Positions 34,401 through 41,889 of a stretch of 55,334 bases of DNA are shown here, piece by piece. The position numbers and the translations under genes were made by a program. The stretch's first letter is position 1; each line of letters begins with the position of its first letter. The DNA lies in the NCBI GenBank assembly GCA_041573795.1, contig JBFFQB010000007.1, positions 1 to 55,334 on the forward strand. The letters are read 5' to 3'. Below the pieces are notes generated by a model. That model was not told the DNA's origin. It saw only the letters and a program-made list of their open reading frames with translations, and did no database searches. Source of the stretch: E44-bin32 sp041573795. Lineage in GTDB: Bacteria; Chloroflexota; Anaerolineae; Anaerolineales; E44-bin32.

Positions 34401-35323
34401 GCTGAAGGCCACGTCCACGAACCTTCCCGTGTGTCCGCTTCCTTGGCTGAATCCAGGTACCACGTGTACTCGAGGTCTTCGTTCGATTGAGCCCCGTATA
34501 TATTTGCAGTGCAGGCAACTTGCTGGTCCTCCTCGGGTTTAACCGGTGCACAGCTTAAATTCACACGAAAGCCAGATAGATTATTCGGGCTGTAATCTCC
34601 TGGCTCGCCAAAAATTATCCAAAAACCCGCACCATCCTCATACGCCGTCTCAAACCTGCCGCGAATCTCGTTATCCGCTAATTCCGCTGTCCAGGTTCCT
34701 GGCATTTCTGCAATTTCTTCGCCGCATACAATACATTTCCCTCCGGCTTCACCTACCTGACAGGTCCATGAATAGGTGCCATTCCCTTGAAACGAACAGG
34801 TCTCGTAATTGAAGGATCCACTGAAAACAATGTCGATCATGTAATTACACCAATCGATATTGCCAACAGTCATCGCGTGCATCATTCCACTCGCACTCCC
34901 ACCACGACCTTCGTAAGAGAGGGTCATCTCATTAACTTCCCACCCGTAGGACATTTGACCCTCTAACCCGCTTCCTCCTTCGGGATCAATCGGCATCACG
35001 GCAATGATGTCTTCAAGGTAGGCTGCACAATTTTCAATCGCTTCGGGCTCACAATAGCCCAATTGCGCTTCTCTCTCCAGGCAAGCACGATAAACGCGAA
35101 TACCTCTTATTTGACAATTCTTCCCTTCGGCGATCAATCTCCCCCGCAAGGTTTCAATATGTCCCTCGATCCAAGAATCATTTCCCTGACAGGTTTGCGC
35201 CTGCTTGCCACCTAATGCCTGAACACTCCGAGCACCTCCAAGCAGGAATCCAAGGGTAAGTAAAACGCCAAATAGCAAGGTGATGCGTTTGAAGATTGAA
35301 GGAGACTTGATCGAACTATGCAT
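31466..35323 (-). CDS. Giant signal-peptide membrane protein B, paralogue of protein A
   Basis: 1285 residues. Its ATG shares a base with the stop of the upstream FHA gene (TAATG). The layout repeats protein A: signal (ITLLFGVLLTLGFLLGGARS), a variable N-terminal domain rich in Cys, three Ig/PKD-like repeats (LEYTWYLDSAKE, LSYRWQLDG, LNVTWLIDG), a membrane segment (about 524-551), a charged helical region, a Gly/Ala-rich hydrophobic stretch and the C-terminal domain with SSYGTVGMDRDVGLNQ. The first 200 residues differ most from A, whereas the membrane segment (IPPLAQAAAAGGTLGVVG) is nearly identical. This suggests two receptors with different outer tips on a common chassis. Function unknown. 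Confidence 0.8.
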   Translation of the reverse strand: MHSSIKSPSIFKRITLLFGVLLTLGFLLGGARSVQALGGKQAQTCQGNDSWIEGHIETLRGRLIAEGKNCQIRGIRVYRACLEREAQLGYCEPEAIENCAAYLEDIIAVMPIDPEGGSGLEGQMSYGWEVNEMTLSYEGRGGSASGMMHAMTVGNIDWCNYMIDIVFSGSFNYETCSFQGNGTYSWTCQVGEAGGKCIVCGEEIAEMPGTWTAELADNEIRGRFETAYEDGAGFWIIFGEPGDYSPNNLSGFRVNLSCAPVKPEEDQQVACTANIYGAQSNEDLEYTWYLDSAKEADTREGSWTWPSAVKGVHDITVYVQGEGRDTESTVTIEVGEELELVASIGMDPPIPVLEQGVTFTPRVEGAKANESLSYRWQLDGQILCETAMCAWGEALEGSHTVLLEVRGEGERIAVEQRDFEVVTLVDEEAAGFRIVGLGCNSGVSSDETLACTLGLERNEGIGALNVTWLIDGVVASTEAGVQAGSEMQLGQPAPGEHMVEALVVDPASWKAISGHTQAEVLAGQNTMIPPLAQAAAAGGTLGVVGVWLWAEWLNARRAEAEEAHLRELQKPSWVDDKRSLEQIWAADVEAERQRRNLWGFEYNKETRIFKQPDWTYSGNTPWWWGDSDKAFQRQRQAWEAARRVLGADKLRADRSLEDEWLREIAAEKSFEKKKADWIYKAEIDAWEKAPWHADEIEKRNRARLLAMDRTIDKVTDKLPVSQWGRIEVLQEKILGDGRVGAEAYLQLMRLKGAVYNLKQAQFDMEAARAMHDAAWMQLGEEAASNIKTGATVASVAIAFSPLVLGGAGWALGATSLTNAAAAVSGAMAQLGAFRLTMNLVEGATVGYLEGGMSGAVVGGMRRTLPINTMSLWLGPRMPGDEGPGWKRIGLSVLQDFGNAMTLKRGIAQYSRLARRAGASISNAYQKLTGTGPQPLRMPPVRDNVLLQRDAQWWAQREQGQKLVNRFNQTLRKMNAATNRLERAQLSNQLTRQAVQINENYAAKSILKVIKRPSLTRAFDQRIQRIYRVVDYRVAKEINAAGITRGGQAFTRNDMLNFRNASSYGTVGMDRDVGLNQMLVQKWQGVVNQAQPGTEWHAHAAAKLREAQRASRLMQGGQRLSLPKFNDEAQTIYERVYGDVTGGSAKKAFQTFTTSQNVEAYKDLNVLQNNPVAAPFSGQWAGQTGSVSAVKVYENFKLLSEGEAIQESARGLAKDISTKLIPVLKANPNVNPAQITYWQGMQRLLGQAGQGNVTPGQLLQTLNTDQSGIIRMAERVSAGIQGAIQY
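33190..33375. repeat. Near-identical tract shared with 27331-27516 (copy in giant gene B)
   Basis: This is the second copy of the 186-base tract described at 27331-27516. It encodes residues of about 650-711 of protein B, at the same place in the chain as in protein A. Confidence 0.85.
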
Positions 35324-37302
35324 TAATCGTAATACTCAAGGTAAAACACATCGAAGGCCGCATGCATCTCGCCGATTTCTAAAGTTGATCGTGCGAACAT
35401 GCCAACGCTTCCCGATGGAAAAGCGTTATCTGACACTGTTCCCACGACCTGACCATTGATATAGGCGACGACTTCGGTACCTGTAGCGGTGATCCCCAAA
35501 CGGTTGCCCTCATCCCCCGCAAGGATTGCTTCAGAATATGTCCAATCAATCAGAGCGACCCATTCCCCGGCCAATCGCTTCCCGAGGCTGAAATAACCGC
35601 TGTCATCTACCAGGAAATAGTAGAAATTGCTCACATCCTGATACCGAAAAACCAAGCCGGATGCGCCTTCCACCTCGCTCACACGCTTGGCATGCGTTAG
35701 GATGAATACGTCGGTTACAGTCAGATCGTGATAGATAGACCAGGCGGCGAAATTCTCCTTATGCACTTGAATATGGAAATTGCCGCCTTCCGTCCACTGG
35801 CTGAAGTTCTGCTGTACAGTCTCGTCCCACTTCCCCGAACTCTCACTAAAGTCATCTTCGACTGTAGTCGCTTCCCTGACCTCGAAGTCATATTCATTAA
35901 GAAAAGTCCCCGCTTCTAAGGTCTGCCAGCCATCAAATACAGCTTCGGAATAGCTGGTCGTCCAAACGAGTCGGTGTTCCCCTGGCTCGAGGAATTCCAC
36001 CACGATGCGTGACGACCTACAAGCCAGGTCTGTATCGCCAAAGTCCTCTTCAAACATAAGCTCAGGCTCGACCACACGATCATCGATCTCCAGTCCCATT
36101 CGAATGACCTGGAGGTTCTGGTTTAACGTAGCCTCATCAATGGCACACCAGCCGATGTTAAAGAGGGCTGGCTGCTGGACGTACCAGGTCCCCTCATACA
36201 TGGCTTGTTCGGGGCTACTTTCTGTCTCCATATAGGATGCGAAGTCGGCCAGGTTGCTCAGGGTTTCGTCTGTTCCTGGATCATACGGACGGATACTGTA
36301 AGGTAAGGCGGGCGCTTCTGTGGGGGAGGGCACCGATACGATCGTTGGGTTGATGCTGGGGGGCTCGAGCACCGCCTCCACGGCGGTTTCCGTTGGTTCC
36401 GGGATAGCGATCGTACTGATGGGTGGAGGCTGGACGCCGATCTCAACTGCTGGTGGACCCTCGCTTGCATTGATAACTTGATAGGCAGCGTAGGCGCCGA
36501 TGGCCAGGATCGAAAAAGCGATCAGGGTTCCACCGCCGATCAAGAACAGTCGTCTGGAACGTCCACCTTCATCGACTTCTATCACCCCCGGATCGGGTGG
36601 GGGGGCTACAGGTGGGGGTGCAGGAGGAGCTTGTGACGCATCGAGCGGTGCCTGCTTCAGAGGGGTTGAGGGTGGTTCGCGCTGGATCCACTCGCTCCCG
36701 TTAAACCAATGCCAGCGCCCGCTTTGAACGCCCACCATCCAATACCCCCCCGAGCCATCGGCGATAACCATCTTCTCCAATTCGGTTCGGAAAGTTGTGG
36801 CGTCCATCTTGCCAGATTGATGCAGCGCTCTCAGCTGCAGGTACGCTTGTTGAATAAAGCCAAAAGGCTCCGGTAGCGCGCGGGTGAGGGAACCACACGT
36901 GCTGCAATACGCTTCGCCCTGGGCAATCGGGCTTTGGCAATATCGACAGGGTTGTTGATCGAGAACATGCCCGATCGAGGGTGCCATGATGGTTCCAATG
37001 GCATCCTGCACAATCTCTAGAACGAGCTGCGTATTGCCTAGCTGTATTTGATCGCCGTCCGTGAGTTGAGCTTTACCGATTCTTTGTCCATTAACCAGTA
37101 CGCCATGTGCGCTTTTTAGATCCTCAAGGATGACCTGTCCACTCTCAAAGGCCAATCGGGCGTGGGAGCGCGAAACCTTTGGATCGTTTAACCGGATCTG
37201 ACACGCCGTTCCCCGTCCAATCGTGATCTCATCACCTGTCAGCGCATGACGCTTTCCTCCCCCACTAGTCTCAACCAACCAGGCTAAGATCCCATCACCC
37301 AT
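35323..37302 (-). CDS. FHA, zinc-ribbon and tryptophan-module membrane protein with laminin-G-like ectodomain
   Basis: 659 residues, ATG start. The FHA domain (1-98) keeps Arg30, Ser44, His47 and Asn71 (LVNGQRI). A zinc ribbon follows (Cys119, 122, 133, 136; CRYCQSPIAQGEAYCSTCG), then a helical hairpin (150-180) and a W-rich module GRWHWFNGSEWIQREPP (196-211) that recurs in the protein at 40707-41555. One helix spans 252-275. Outside are a domain beginning YSIRPYDPGTDETL, shared with the FHA protein at 23946, and a concanavalin/laminin-G-like beta sandwich (about 490-659, SGLVFRYQDVSNFYYFLVDD), a fold that often binds sugars. The gene is directly coupled to giant gene B. Confidence 0.85.
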   Translation of the reverse strand: MGDGILAWLVETSGGGKRHALTGDEITIGRGTACQIRLNDPKVSRSHARLAFESGQVILEDLKSAHGVLVNGQRIGKAQLTDGDQIQLGNTQLVLEIVQDAIGTIMAPSIGHVLDQQPCRYCQSPIAQGEAYCSTCGSLTRALPEPFGFIQQAYLQLRALHQSGKMDATTFRTELEKMVIADGSGGYWMVGVQSGRWHWFNGSEWIQREPPSTPLKQAPLDASQAPPAPPPVAPPPDPGVIEVDEGGRSRRLFLIGGGTLIAFSILAIGAYAAYQVINASEGPPAVEIGVQPPPISTIAIPEPTETAVEAVLEPPSINPTIVSVPSPTEAPALPYSIRPYDPGTDETLSNLADFASYMETESSPEQAMYEGTWYVQQPALFNIGWCAIDEATLNQNLQVIRMGLEIDDRVVEPELMFEEDFGDTDLACRSSRIVVEFLEPGEHRLVWTTSYSEAVFDGWQTLEAGTFLNEYDFEVREATTVEDDFSESSGKWDETVQQNFSQWTEGGNFHIQVHKENFAAWSIYHDLTVTDVFILTHAKRVSEVEGASGLVFRYQDVSNFYYFLVDDSGYFSLGKRLAGEWVALIDWTYSEAILAGDEGNRLGITATGTEVVAYINGQVVGTVSDNAFPSGSVGMFARSTLEIGEMHAAFDVFYLEYYD

Positions 37303-37364
37303 AATTCCATCCCTTTATCTTTATGATCAAACGCCTCATCAGACAGCCTTGGGTTTTATCGTCC

Positions 37365-39248
37365 CTACGGTATTGGCCTCCAGGCTGCATCGAAGTCAAG
37401 GCCATCATCCGTAGTCAGCTGGCGATATTCTGTGCAACTGGCACGCATCACTGCAATCTCGTGGTTAACCCCATCCGGCCACGTTTCAATCGCCAGCCAG
37501 GTCCCATCAGGTGACCAGGTAGGTTCGCCCATCGGCTGCAGTGAAAGTTGACCCTCTTGACAGACTTGCAACTCGCGCACACCACCATCGGCGACCGGTG
37601 CGGCGATCAGACGCGGGATATTGCCCACGATCTTCTCGAACACAATGGTAGCGCCGTCCGGTGACCAGGTCGGTCTAGCGACATCTTTGCCATCACTCCG
37701 GCTGAATCGTGTCTCAATACCCCCAGCAGCAGCTAAGGTCCAAATCTCTTCATCACCCCCTCTGCCAGTGAGGAAAGCCAGCTGGGCTCCATCGCCTGAC
37801 CACGTCGGAGCCCAGTTAAACGCCAGATCGTCATTCCAATTGATCGGATCCGACCCATCCGGATTCACCGTGAAAATCTGAGGGCGACCTGTACGCCAGG
37901 AAGTGAAGGCGATGCGAGCCCCGTTAGGCGACCAGGCCGGGTCATAGTCACCACCGCCAACGGTCACGAGCAGTTGGGTCTCATCGCCGGGATTGCCTTC
38001 AAGGTCAACTTCCATAACAAAGATGGAAGACCCGGCGTACTCTTCGCGATTCGTATTGCAGGGTGAGGTATAGACCATGCGCCCTCCATCTGGCGACCAG
38101 GTGGGTTGACAGGCGCCACTGGAGCTATCGGTAAGCTGCCGTTCCTCGAGAGTTTCCAGGTCAATGAGGTAAATTTGTGGACGACCTGTTCGATTCGAAG
38201 CGAAAGCCAGCTGCCTGGAACCTCCCACAGCTGAACCGGAAGGAACGATCGTCTCCACCCGGGGCTCTTCCGTGCTTTCCGCAGTCGGCTGTGGAGTTTC
38301 TGCTGTGGGCTCAACCAAGTCAGGCGTGAGTGTCAGCGTTGGTGGGATGACCACGGTTGTTGCTCCCACCTGATCTCCGAGGACCTCCAGTGTAAGCACG
38401 AGTACATCATCTTCCGAATCGGGCACAACGTCTGGACTTGTTCCATCATTCCCGATCAGTCCGCCCAGGAGGGTGAGACCCACACCAACGATCAAGATTG
38501 CAGCAACGACTCCGCCACCAATGGCTACCCATTTCCATGGGAACGGTTTTTTCTCGCGGGTTGGGGCAGGTGGAGGGGTTGCCACAGGCGGTGATGCGCT
38601 TGCAGTTGGTGGTGGTTTATCCGCTTTTCGTGTGGGTGGTGTGAGCGGAGTTTCCGGCTCGGATGGAACTGTTCGCGCGGCTCCACACTCCCCACAGAAC
38701 TTTTCATCTGGCCCTAATAGATTCCCGCACTGCGCACAAGCGCCATCGCTACCCAATTCCCCAGCATCTGATGCCATCACCGTTGCCTGATCATCTGGAG
38801 ATACGAATTGTGTTTCTATATCATCGGGTGATACGAATTCGGTGGCTACATCATCTGGCGAAGCCATCTCGGTAGGAACAAAATCAGGACCTTCCAAAAC
38901 GGTTGCGACCTCATCCGCAGTGACCATCTCCGTCGGAATATCATCCGGCGAGCGTTCGTGTTCAAAACGAAGGAGCGTTTCGCCAATCGTGATCGTATCG
39001 CCATGATGTAGCGTTGCCTTTTGTATCCTTTCACCCTTGACGAAAGTTCCATGGGTACTCCCCAGGTCTTCCAGGATCCATTTATCCCCTTCAGCACGGA
39101 TGATGGCATGGTTGCGCGAGATGCGAGAGTCGACAATCTGCAAGGCGCAATCCTCACCACGACCTATCAATGTCTCCCGCTCTGCTAAGGGATAAGATTT
39201 GCCGCCATACTCACCAGATAAACCGACCAGCCTGACGCCATCATTCAT
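37365..39248 (-). CDS. FHA, Thr-repeat and zinc-ribbon membrane protein with extracytoplasmic TolB-like propeller
   Basis: 627 residues from the ATG at 39248, with GGAGG 11 bases upstream. The FHA domain (1-97) has Arg30, Ser44 and His47, but Lys71 replaces the usual Asn in HGTFVKGERI. Residues 106-160 are a ten-residue tandem repeat (TEFVSPDDIE and variants) with Thr at 106, 116, 126, 136, 146 and 156. A zinc ribbon (Cys171, 174, 185, 188), a Pro/Thr linker and one helix (238-264) follow. Outside is a PD40/TolB-type propeller with repeated PTWSPDG, ARIAFTS and RPQIYLIDL motifs. The Thr repeat next to its own FHA domain suggests phosphorylation-dependent self-binding, a GarA-like switch. Confidence 0.85.
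   Translation of the reverse strand: MNDGVRLVGLSGEYGGKSYPLAERETLIGRGEDCALQIVDSRISRNHAIIRAEGDKWILEDLGSTHGTFVKGERIQKATLHHGDTITIGETLLRFEHERSPDDIPTEMVTADEVATVLEGPDFVPTEMASPDDVATEFVSPDDIETQFVSPDDQATVMASDAGELGSDGACAQCGNLLGPDEKFCGECGAARTVPSEPETPLTPPTRKADKPPPTASASPPVATPPPAPTREKKPFPWKWVAIGGGVVAAILIVGVGLTLLGGLIGNDGTSPDVVPDSEDDVLVLTLEVLGDQVGATTVVIPPTLTLTPDLVEPTAETPQPTAESTEEPRVETIVPSGSAVGGSRQLAFASNRTGRPQIYLIDLETLEERQLTDSSSGACQPTWSPDGGRMVYTSPCNTNREEYAGSSIFVMEVDLEGNPGDETQLLVTVGGGDYDPAWSPNGARIAFTSWRTGRPQIFTVNPDGSDPINWNDDLAFNWAPTWSGDGAQLAFLTGRGGDEEIWTLAAAGGIETRFSRSDGKDVARPTWSPDGATIVFEKIVGNIPRLIAAPVADGGVRELQVCQEGQLSLQPMGEPTWSPDGTWLAIETWPDGVNHEIAVMRASCTEYRQLTTDDGLDFDAAWRPIP
38791..38940. repeat. Five 30-base tandem units encoding ten-residue Thr repeats
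   Basis: Units begin at 38791, 38821, 38851, 38881 and 38911, most with TCATC(T/C/G)GG at the same phase on the plus strand. They encode the in-frame decapeptides TEFVSPDDIE, TQFVSPDDQA, TEMASPDDVA and relatives on the minus strand. The period is exactly 30 bases with diverged sequence, so this is an old expansion that has been kept in register. Confidence 0.85.
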
Positions 39249-39376
39249 GAGACGTTCAACCTCCAATAAAGATTTCCCCTACCCTGAATATCATTCCGCT
39301 TGGACCCATACATTGGCGCGCCCGCCCGTATTGGAACAACCTTGCTTTTGGTGCGTATACTCGGCCTTGTAAAGCC

Positions 39377-40705
39377 TCAGGGTGTTTCTACCGTTCCCAC
39401 ACCACTCCAGCTTCCAGCAACCTCAATTTGGCCACCAAAACTGGTCCAATAGGTTTTTAAGTCAATGAAACCATCCTTGGTTACATAGCCACTGATGGTG
39501 CCATCACCGGTCCAGCCCCCCGACCCGGGAGCCGCCTGGCTGTTTAAGGGCAGACAGCTTTCAACCGTGAACGGTGTAGTCTGACGATCGGTCGTACTAC
39601 CCTTCGGGACGATCTTGAGATTGAAATCCCCGCTCTCCGGATCGATCGTCCCGCTGAAGCTTGCCGTGTAGGAGTCGATGTAATCCACATATGCTGTCTC
39701 GTATACAATCGATGGATCCTCATTGGATACGCAATCAACCGGATTGCCACTGGTGGTACGGCCCCCGGTAAGATTGCCATCGATCTTCCCCGTCACATAA
39801 TTCGCCTGGAGTTGGAAATTTACGCCCATAGGTTTGCTAGTATTAACCGCTCCGGACAAAATCTCGGAAAACTGTCCATTCGCAGAGATGACAGGCAGAA
39901 CCTCTACTTCTTCTTCCGGTTCGACAGGTTGTTCTTCGGTTTCCGGCTCTTGCTCTACTTCTGGTTCAGCAGGTTGGACTTCGGTTTCCGGTTCCTGCTC
40001 CTCCTCTAAGTCAGAATCTAATCCGGCTTCTGCAAGAATTTCCAGTGGAACACCTTGTTTTGCCAGATTAAGACCAACGGCTCTCTTCAGCCGCGACCGC
40101 ACCGCTTTGCGTACACCCTTCCAGAAGATCTTGGCGGTCAATGGCTGGCCTGTCAGCACCATATCTCGGATCACTTCAGGTGCTACTTCTTTTATCAAGT
40201 ATTCGGTAGCTTTTTTAATGCCCCTGCCGAGCTGACGGGCAAAGCGACCGATACCACGCCCCACCCTTCGGAAGAATCTTGCCAGCCCGCGCCCTCTACG
40301 GCGTCGACGTTTTTCCAGCTGTTGGGAGCGCACATTTAGATTCTTGATCTTGATATCGAGAGATTTCACCATGCGGTCGATATTGCTATCCGTCAAGTTA
40401 CCTTGTGAATGCAATCTACTCGCGTAGGTCGTGTACAGATCGACGAGGATATCGACTTCAGTTGTCGAATTGGGTGCAAGCGCTGGAAGATTGTAGGCTA
40501 ACTTATACGCGGAAGGAGCTTTCAAGACATACGATTCTAAATCCGGTTCTCCGGATAAACGCACATGGCTGGAAATCTGAAGCAATAAAGCATCGTCCTG
40601 GTCGTGGGGTGTCTCCAAATTGGCTGGAGAACCACATGCGGGAAGCAATCCCCCCGCAAAGACACACAACAAGAAGATGTGAGCAGTCGTCCTTGATCCA
40701 GTCAT
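39377..40705 (-). CDS. Lipoprotein with strongly basic helix and acidic Pro/Glu repeats
   Basis: 442 residues from the ATG at 40705, one base after the upstream stop. The signal ends GGLLPAC, placing the lipid on Cys24. Residues 132-165 are extraordinarily basic and amphipathic (EKRRRRRGRGLARFFRR, then VGRGIGRFARQLGRGIKK). Residues 231-270 are acidic repeats built on EQEPETEVQPAEPEVEQEPE. The C-terminal 160 residues are a beta domain (YTASFSGTIDPESGDFNLKI) that recalls the first domain of the giant proteins. No family is recognised. The basic helix could insert in or lie on membranes and may pair with the acidic repeat. Confidence 0.75.
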   Translation of the reverse strand: MTGSRTTAHIFLLCVFAGGLLPACGSPANLETPHDQDDALLLQISSHVRLSGEPDLESYVLKAPSAYKLAYNLPALAPNSTTEVDILVDLYTTYASRLHSQGNLTDSNIDRMVKSLDIKIKNLNVRSQQLEKRRRRRGRGLARFFRRVGRGIGRFARQLGRGIKKATEYLIKEVAPEVIRDMVLTGQPLTAKIFWKGVRKAVRSRLKRAVGLNLAKQGVPLEILAEAGLDSDLEEEQEPETEVQPAEPEVEQEPETEEQPVEPEEEVEVLPVISANGQFSEILSGAVNTSKPMGVNFQLQANYVTGKIDGNLTGGRTTSGNPVDCVSNEDPSIVYETAYVDYIDSYTASFSGTIDPESGDFNLKIVPKGSTTDRQTTPFTVESCLPLNSQAAPGSGGWTGDGTISGYVTKDGFIDLKTYWTSFGGQIEVAGSWSGVGTVETP

Positions 40706-40706
40706 G

Positions 40707-41555
40707 TTATCCACCGACTTCCAACGCCAACGCCTCGACATACAGCAATTCATTGTTCTTCAGACCAAACGTCAATTCGTCTGCGTAGTACACCTCACCA
40801 CCGTCAACCAGCTCTCTCTCCAACGGCACAATTAGATATTGTTCTATCCCTGTTGAAGCGATTAAGTCATCCAGGCTCATATACGCCACAAATTGCTCGG
40901 GGCGATAGGGCTGGGGAACCAGATCACCCACCAACTCGATTTCCAATGGGTCTTCAGCCTCCTGTACCCCGTTGAGGAAGGTGTATTCAACACTTGATGT
41001 GTAATAGCTCCAGGTCTCGAAGCGTACATTCATCAGTGATCCATCCATTTGTTCTTCTTCATAGAATAAAATGGTGAAAGCTTCCGGGTAATCAAACCGA
41101 TCGATTACCACAATTTGGTCTGACGATAGTGAGTGCTGCGTTAAGGTTAGGCTTTCAGGTTCTAGACCTTCCACAATCATGGGCTCTTGCTGATAGGCTT
41201 GCCATCCAGCGATCAGGACTGTCCCAGCAAGCACCGCCACAATCAGAGTTCCTATCCCACATCCGAGCATAAATGGTCGTCTTGATCGCTTTTCCTTCTG
41301 CGTAGCCTCCCCACGTCTCGGTTGCGCCATAGAGGGAGGATTGGCGCGCACCCATGCGCTCCCATCCCAGTAATGCCAGGCACCACTTTCGCCGCCCAAC
41401 CACCAGGCTCGACCAGAGTCATCCTTAACTTTCAGGTTCTGGACTTCACCTTGATACGCAGGGGGATCCAATTCCCCACGGGTATAACGTGCCTGCAATT
41501 CAGCCAGGCGAGCTTCTAGGGCCTGGAATGCAGCTGGGAGGTTTCGATGACTCAT
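40707..41555 (-). CDS. Tryptophan-module membrane protein, first gene of the FHA cluster
   Basis: 282 residues, ATG with GAGGAG 7 bases upstream. It has an N-terminal helical hairpin (ALEARLAELQARYTRGELDP), then a W-rich module (RAWWLGGESGAWHYWDGSAW, about 49-68) closely like that of the FHA protein at 35323-37302. A basic stretch (KEKRSRRP), one helix (FMLGCGIGTLIVAVLAGTVL) and a 150-residue extracytoplasmic domain follow. There is no FHA domain. The shared module suggests that it docks in the same assembly. Two possible promoters and a hairpin lie upstream. Confidence 0.75.
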   Translation of the reverse strand: MSHRNLPAAFQALEARLAELQARYTRGELDPPAYQGEVQNLKVKDDSGRAWWLGGESGAWHYWDGSAWVRANPPSMAQPRRGEATQKEKRSRRPFMLGCGIGTLIVAVLAGTVLIAGWQAYQQEPMIVEGLEPESLTLTQHSLSSDQIVVIDRFDYPEAFTILFYEEEQMDGSLMNVRFETWSYYTSSVEYTFLNGVQEAEDPLEIELVGDLVPQPYRPEQFVAYMSLDDLIASTGIEQYLIVPLERELVDGGEVYYADELTFGLKNNELLYVEALALEVGG

Positions 41556-41580
41556 ATCGTTATCTCCTCAAAGTAGGAAT

Positions 41581-41605
41581 CAAAAAACAGCCCTCTTTGG
41601 CTGCC
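41581..41605 (-). terminator. Intrinsic-terminator-like hairpin 26 bases before the first FHA-cluster gene
   Basis: Read on the minus strand: CAGCC, loop AAAGAG, GGCTG, then TTTTTT. A G-U pair may extend the stem to six. It could end transcripts arriving from the DUF429 gene, or act as an attenuator on the long leader from the upstream promoter. The ribosome site GAGGAG comes after it, so readthrough is needed from the distal promoter. Confidence 0.6.
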
Positions 41606-41612
41606 TTTCTCA

Positions 41613-41640
41613 ATTATATTGACACCCTGCACGCATCCAA
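41613..41640 (-). promoter_or_regulatory. Proximal promoter candidate for the FHA cluster
   Basis: On the minus strand, TTGGAT (41635-41640) and a perfect TATAAT (41613-41618) are separated by 16 bases. The predicted start falls immediately before the hairpin, which would put the hairpin at the very 5' end of the message. Confidence 0.5.
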
Positions 41641-41823
41641 AGTCCCTAGAATCCTCTTGAGAGAATTCCTGAAGATCCCCCATCCAGGTGCCTTGTTTGC
41701 ATCTGTGCATACCCCCCCTGGGGTAATCCTGGACGTCCTTGACCGAAGGGTTGCCTTCACGCTGAACTGAACTATGGTCGCTGATTCTGCTGGCGGCGTA
41801 GTGACCCCTAGAACATTGTATTG

Positions 41824-41853
41824 AGTATACAGGTCTCCGGATGGCCATTTCAA
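41824..41853 (-). promoter_or_regulatory. Distal promoter candidate for the FHA cluster
   Basis: On the minus strand, TTGAAA (41848-41853) and TATACT (41824-41829) are separated by 18 bases. It lies after the stop of the DUF429 gene and would give a leader of about 260 bases before the ATG at 41555. Confidence 0.55.
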
Positions 41854-41889
41854 TAGCCATTCAGCCAGCGATGATCATCACCTCAACAC

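Larger units (their letters stand above)
41556..41889. other. 334-base non-coding region: leader of the FHA cluster
   Basis: I see no credible gene here; the short frames on both strands have no family, ribosome site or coding character. On the minus strand the region holds two promoter-like sequences (41824-41853 and 41613-41640) and a hairpin with a T-run (41581-41605) just before the first cluster gene. No known riboswitch class could be matched. Confidence 0.6.

Noticed and set aside
41700..41735. Possible cyclic-di-GMP (GEMM) riboswitch in the leader, from TGCACAGATGCAAACA
   Set aside because: The short likeness is not supported by the tetraloop, receptor or second stem of that class.
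41552..41860. 102-codon minus-strand frame in the leader of the FHA cluster
   Set aside because: No family and no ribosome site, and it is better explained as a leader with promoters and a hairpin.
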